NCBI GenBank assembly: GCA_965207595.1
Contig: CBDBMW010000012.1
Coordinates: forward strand, 2,418,001 to 2,482,000
DNA length: 64,000 nt
From: JAGWAJ01 sp026707615
GTDB lineage: Bacteria; Acidobacteriota; Vicinamibacteria; Vicinamibacterales; UBA8438
Reading direction: 5' to 3'
Shown here piece by piece: positions 60,036 to 64,000 of this stretch. The notes beneath the pieces are model-generated. The model did not search any database, was not told where the DNA came from, and worked only from the letters and a program-made list of their open reading frames with translations. The position numbers were made by a program, and so were the translations under genes. Each line of letters begins with the position of its first letter. The stretch's first letter is position 1.

Positions 60036-61004
60036 ATGGCGCCCACACTCCGCCGGGCAGGCGCGGCATCCCTGGTCCGCATCGGCGCGCCGGCAAAGGT
60101 CAATCTCGACCTTCGCGTGCTGCATCGCCGGCCGGACGGCTACCACGAGGTGCGCACGCTCCTGCAGTCGATCGCGCTCGAGGACACGGTGTCGATCCGC
60201 CCCCGGCCCGGACCGCTGACGGTCCGCAGCCGGATGCCCACGCTGCCGCGCGACGCTGCGAATCTGGTGTGGCAGGCGGCGGCGCGACTCTGGTCGGCCC
60301 TCGGTCGCCGGGGGGATCCGAGCGGGGCGGCCATCTCGTTGCGCAAGGCGATACCGGCGGCGGCGGGCCTCGGCGGGGCGAGCAGCGACGCCGCCGCCGC
60401 CCTGCGCGGGCTGGGGGCCGTCTGGGGGGACGATGCCGGGGGGCCGCGGTTGGCCGAGGTGGCCGCGGCGGTCGGGTCGGACGTTCCCTTCTTCCTGCGG
60501 GGCGGGACCGTCGCCGCGTCGGGGCGCGGCGAGCGACTGCGCGCCGTACGGCCTCTCGACCCGCACTGGGTCGTGCTGGCGGTGCCGCGCCTCGGCGTGT
60601 CGACTCCGAGCGCGTACGGCTGGTGGGACGAGGCGGCCGGTGCCGGCTCCCCCGGCTCCGCCGGCCGTCGCCCGCCCCGCTGGCGCGCCAATCTCTCCCT
60701 CCTCCGGAACGACCTGGAGCCCGTGGTCGTGCGAAGGCGCCCGGAGATCGGAGTGCTGGTCGCGAGGCTGCGCGCGGCGGGGGCCGCCCATGCCGCCATG
60801 TCCGGCAGCGGCTCCGCGGTGTTCGGGCTCTTCCGTGCCCGCGACGCTGCGCTGGCGGCGCGAGCCGCGGTGCGGGGGGGCGACTGGAGCACCCGACTCA
60901 CCCGCACCATCGGGCCGCAGGAGTTCGCCCGGCGCGCGCGGCTCGCGGTCGGGGGGACTGGTGCAGGCCGGCGGGGCCTTGCGGGGGGCGGGGACATCGA
61001 CTAA
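60036..61004 (+). CDS. ispE: 4-diphosphocytidyl-2-C-methyl-D-erythritol kinase
   Basis: 322 residues, GHMP kinase of the MEP isoprenoid pathway. IGAPAKVNLDLRVLHRRPDG then YHEVRTLLQSIAL is the N-terminal signature with catalytic Lys, IPAAAGLGGASSDAAAALRG is the ATP loop, VGSDVPFFLRGGTVAASGRG binds substrate (Asp), and AAMSGSGSAVFGLF is the third GHMP motif. The C-terminus is longer by about 30 residues than in E. coli. It precedes tRNA-Gln and prs. Confidence 0.95.
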   Translation: MAPTLRRAGAASLVRIGAPAKVNLDLRVLHRRPDGYHEVRTLLQSIALEDTVSIRPRPGPLTVRSRMPTLPRDAANLVWQAAARLWSALGRRGDPSGAAISLRKAIPAAAGLGGASSDAAAALRGLGAVWGDDAGGPRLAEVAAAVGSDVPFFLRGGTVAASGRGERLRAVRPLDPHWVVLAVPRLGVSTPSAYGWWDEAAGAGSPGSAGRRPPRWRANLSLLRNDLEPVVVRRRPEIGVLVARLRAAGAAHAAMSGSGSAVFGLFRARDAALAARAAVRGGDWSTRLTRTIGPQEFARRARLAVGGTGAGRRGLAGGGDID

Positions 61005-61082
61005 TATCACCGATTGCGCTGAGGCCGGCGACGCGTGACTGGGCACGGCCCCCGCGTAGCCGCGGATGCCCCGGGGTGCAGA

Positions 61083-61157
61083 TGGGGCGTGGCCAAGCGG
61101 TAAGGCGCCGGACTTTGGATCCGGTATTCGAAGGTTCGAATCCTTCCGCCCCAGCCA
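61083..61157 (+). tRNA. tRNA-Gln (anticodon TTG)
   Basis: 75 bases including CCA. The acceptor stem is TGGGGCG/CGCCCCA, and the anticodon stem CCGGA/TCCGG encloses CTTTGGA (anticodon TTG, decoding CAA/CAG). The T loop is TTCGAAT. Confidence 0.96.
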
Positions 61158-61367
61158 ACCGCCCCCGGCCGTTCCGAACGGGCCTCGATCGACCCCGAGA
61201 GCGCCGGGCGGACTTGCCGCCGGGCGCGGGCTCGCGCGCGAGCGGGGATCGGGATCCGGTGGGGGCCGCCGCAAGTCGCTCCACCGCAGGGAATGCGCCG
61301 CCGATCGCGGTCGCGGGGGTGGGCCCCGCGGCCGGGAGGCGCGGCAACGCGCGTCGAATGAGGGATC

Positions 61368-62321
<954 letters not shown>

Positions 62322-62348
62322 CGGCGGGCCGAGGCAGGGGAACACGCG

Positions 62349-62999
62349 ATGGAAGCGAGACTGGCGGCGGAATCCCGGGAGGCGCAGGGAAAGAACCACG
62401 CGCGGCGCCTGCGCCGCGCCGGCCGGGTGCCGGCCGTCATCTACGGCGGCGATACGCGCGACGGACGACCGGTCGCCGTCGACCCGAAGGAGTTGATGCG
62501 CATCCTGCACTCGGAATCGGGCGTCAACACGCTGATCCAGCTGGCCCTCGACGGCGGAGACGCCGATCGGGTGCTCGTGAAGGAGTTCCAGCTCGATCCC
62601 ATCAGCAGCGACCTGCTGCACGTCGACTTCTACCGCCTGGCCATGGACAAGGCCCTCACGGTGACGGTGCCCGTGAGCCTCAGCGGCGAGGCGGTCGGCG
62701 TCAAGCAGCAGGGCGGCCTGGTCGACTTCGTGACCCGCGAGGTGCAGGTGGAGTGCATGCCGTCGGAGATTCCCGAGCACATCGAGGTCGACGTCACCGA
62801 GCTGCGGGTCGGCGACGGAGTCCGCTTGCGCGATCGGGTCGAGGGGGTGGCGTGGAAGCCGGTGAGCGACCCCGACACGCTGTTGGTGCACGTGCTGCCG
62901 CCGAAGGTCGACGAGTCCGAGGCCGAGGAGGGCGAGGCGGAGGCCGCCGCGGGTGAAGCGGAGGACCAGGCCGCGCCCGGCGACGACGCGGAGGGCTAG
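62349..62999 (+). CDS. rplY: Large-subunit ribosomal protein bL25 (CTC form)
   Basis: 216 residues. It is the long, CTC/TL5-type L25 that binds 5S rRNA. RLRRAGRVPAVIYGGDTRDG is the L25 signature, followed by LIQLALDGGDADRVLVKEFQ and the TL5 C-terminal beta domain (VTVPVSLSGEAVGVKQQGGL). The acidic Glu/Ala tail (about residues 190-216) is common in this form. The stop TAG (62997-62999) overlaps the dispersed repeat. Confidence 0.96.
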   Translation: MEARLAAESREAQGKNHARRLRRAGRVPAVIYGGDTRDGRPVAVDPKELMRILHSESGVNTLIQLALDGGDADRVLVKEFQLDPISSDLLHVDFYRLAMDKALTVTVPVSLSGEAVGVKQQGGLVDFVTREVQVECMPSEIPEHIEVDVTELRVGDGVRLRDRVEGVAWKPVSDPDTLLVHVLPPKVDESEAEEGEAEAAAGEAEDQAAPGDDAEG

Positions 63000-63078
63000 G
63001 AGTCTGCGTCGCAGAACCGGCGACGGAGTCTCTCTGGCACGCAGACTCCCAACGCGACCGCAAGGTCGCGCGGCGGCG
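62998..63078 (+). repeat. Dispersed hairpin repeat between rplY and pth
   Basis: It begins AGGAGTCTGCGTCGCAGAAC inside the rplY stop codon. A second arm GCAGACTCC follows at about 63043, then the CAACGCGACC-GCAA-GGTCGCG hairpin module as at 25.7 and 44.9 kb. It ends 15 bp before the pth start. Confidence 0.7.
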
Positions 63079-63092
63079 TCCCGAGAGGCCGC

Positions 63093-63695
63093 GTGAAGCT
63101 GATCGTCGGCCTCGGCAATCCCGGGGCCAGGTACCGCGGCACGCGGCACAACGTCGGATTCGACGTCGTCGACGAGCTCGCCCGCCGGCGCGGGCTGGAC
63201 TTCGAGGGCAGTCCGACCGATGCCCTCATGGCGCGCGAACGAGGGCCGAACGCGGAGGTGATGCTCGCCAAGCCGCTCACCTACATGAACCGGAGCGGCG
63301 GTGCGGTTGCCGCGTTGAGGCACTACTACCGCATCGAGCCCGGCGAGTTGCTGGTGGTGGCCGACGACGTGAATCTGCCGCTCGGGCGGCTGCGGGCGCG
63401 CCGCCGCGGTTCCGACGGGGGGCACAACGGGTTCGCGTCGATCATCGAGGCGCTCGGCACCGATGCCTTCCCGCGGTTGCGGGTGGGCGTCGGCCGCGGC
63501 CGCGCCGAGCGGCGGCTCGCGAGCCACGTGCTGGCGCGCTTCGATGCGCCGGAGCAGGAGGAGGCGGCGATCGCGGTGGAGCGCGCCGCCGACGCGGTCG
63601 AGGCATTCGTGGGAGACGGGATCGATGCGGTGATGAACCGCTTCAACCGGAAGCCCGAGGGAACCCCTGAGGCGGACGGAGCAGAAGCGGACTGA
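63093..63695 (+). CDS. pth: Peptidyl-tRNA hydrolase
   Basis: 200 residues. It releases peptides from peptidyl-tRNA. LIVGLGNPGARYRGTRHNVG carries catalytic Asn10 and His20-equivalents, LAKPLTYMNRSGGAV, VADDVNLPLGRLRARRRGS and GGHNGFASIIEALGTDAFPR are conserved. GTG 63093 starts the protein. It sits between rplY and rpsF. Confidence 0.96.
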   Translation: MKLIVGLGNPGARYRGTRHNVGFDVVDELARRRGLDFEGSPTDALMARERGPNAEVMLAKPLTYMNRSGGAVAALRHYYRIEPGELLVVADDVNLPLGRLRARRRGSDGGHNGFASIIEALGTDAFPRLRVGVGRGRAERRLASHVLARFDAPEQEEAAIAVERAADAVEAFVGDGIDAVMNRFNRKPEGTPEADGAEAD

Positions 63696-63746
63696 GCACT
63701 CCTTGCCACGGCAGCGCCGATGGCCGTCGAGTCCGAAGGGAGAGCA

Positions 63747-64000
63747 ATGAGCGAAACACGTCAGTACGAGCTCGTGTATGTCGTCAGTCCGGAGACGGAC
63801 GAGGAAGGCGTGGCGGGCCTCCACACGCAGATCGCGGAGATCGTCGACAAGCTGGGAGGCCGGATCGACAAGACCGACAACTGGGGGCGCCGGCAACTGG
63901 CGTACGAGATCGACCGTCACCGCGAGGGTACCTACGTTCTCGAGCTGATCAGCGGCCCCGGCGGGATCGTGAGCGAGATCGACCGCCGGCTGCGCGTCAG
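63747..64000 (+). CDS. rpsF: Small-subunit ribosomal protein bS6 (3' end beyond window)
   Basis: The first 84 codons of S6. RQYELVYVVSPETDEEGVAG, IVDKLGGRIDKTDNWGRRQL and AYEIDRHREGTYVLELISG match the family. AAGGGAGAG lies just before ATG 63747. The window ends before the C-terminal strand. Confidence 0.95.
   Translation, partial: MSETRQYELVYVVSPETDEEGVAGLHTQIAEIVDKLGGRIDKTDNWGRRQLAYEIDRHREGTYVLELISGPGGIVSEIDRRLRV

Overview
The window is about 70% G+C, densely coded and chromosomal. It comes from a Gram-negative (diderm) bacterium: it carries lipid A, Kdo and heptose genes, an outer-membrane porin, a LolB-like lipoprotein and an O-antigen ligase-like protein. The gene mix (PQQ alcohol dehydrogenase, Na+-NQR with apbE and nqrM, nitrate assimilation genes, alginate-export-type porin, holB-ricT pair) and the base composition best fit an uncultured Acidobacteriota, perhaps Vicinamibacteria. 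That placement is an inference. No rRNA gene is present to test it.

Layout. 1-7.9 kb: partial TetR regulator, lipoprotein, YcaQ-type DNA glycosylase, orphan HigA antitoxin, PQQ dehydrogenase, sirtuin, MutM, then a decayed DUF429/DUF433/DUF5615 block. 8.0-19.5 kb: nitrate assimilation. A minus-strand operon runs transporter, nitrite reductase (with rubredoxin and Rieske modules), FeS/membrane-anchor fusion, nitrate reductase, tandem sensor-like protein. A divergent porin gene faces it, and both sides carry good sigma-54 promoter matches. 19.5-22.5 kb: small toxin-antitoxin genes (one pair intact), two small exported proteins, tRNA-Leu, secG. 22.5-25.5 kb: gapA-pgk-tpiA on the minus strand. 25.8-32.3 kb: LPS core operon waaA-lpxK-lpxL-rfaE1-rfaE2-heptosyltransferase-methyltransferase. 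32.6-35.9 kb: RND permease. 36-41.5 kb: tRNA-Val, tRNA-Asp, gmhB, holB, ricT, pdxA, smpB, rmlD. 41.6-45.2 kb: lhgO, gmd, thiG, thiS. 45.6-53.4 kb: nqrABCDEF-apbE-nqrM operon. 53.5-64 kb: csp, purH, O-antigen ligase, Trm112-like protein, TPR protein, LolB-like lipoprotein, ispE, tRNA-Gln, prs, rplY, pth, start of rpsF.

Two themes stand out. First, there is a family of short hairpin-forming intergenic repeats built on an AGGAGTC...GACTCCT stem. It occurs at seven or more loci. At four of them the repeat begins inside the TAG stop codon of the upstream gene. Between nqrF and apbE it is an exact 84-bp tandem triplication, and a fourth, partial copy supplies the Shine-Dalgarno sequence and GTG start of apbE. 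Second, several accessory genes, mostly toxins, survive as internally deleted relics (higB, DUF5615, hicA, possibly a PIN toxin, DUF429, an RsbW-like gene), while their antitoxins remain intact. The nitrite reductase also ends in a stub of a reductase domain. Together these suggest a lineage losing accessory genes by deletion while short repeats spread.
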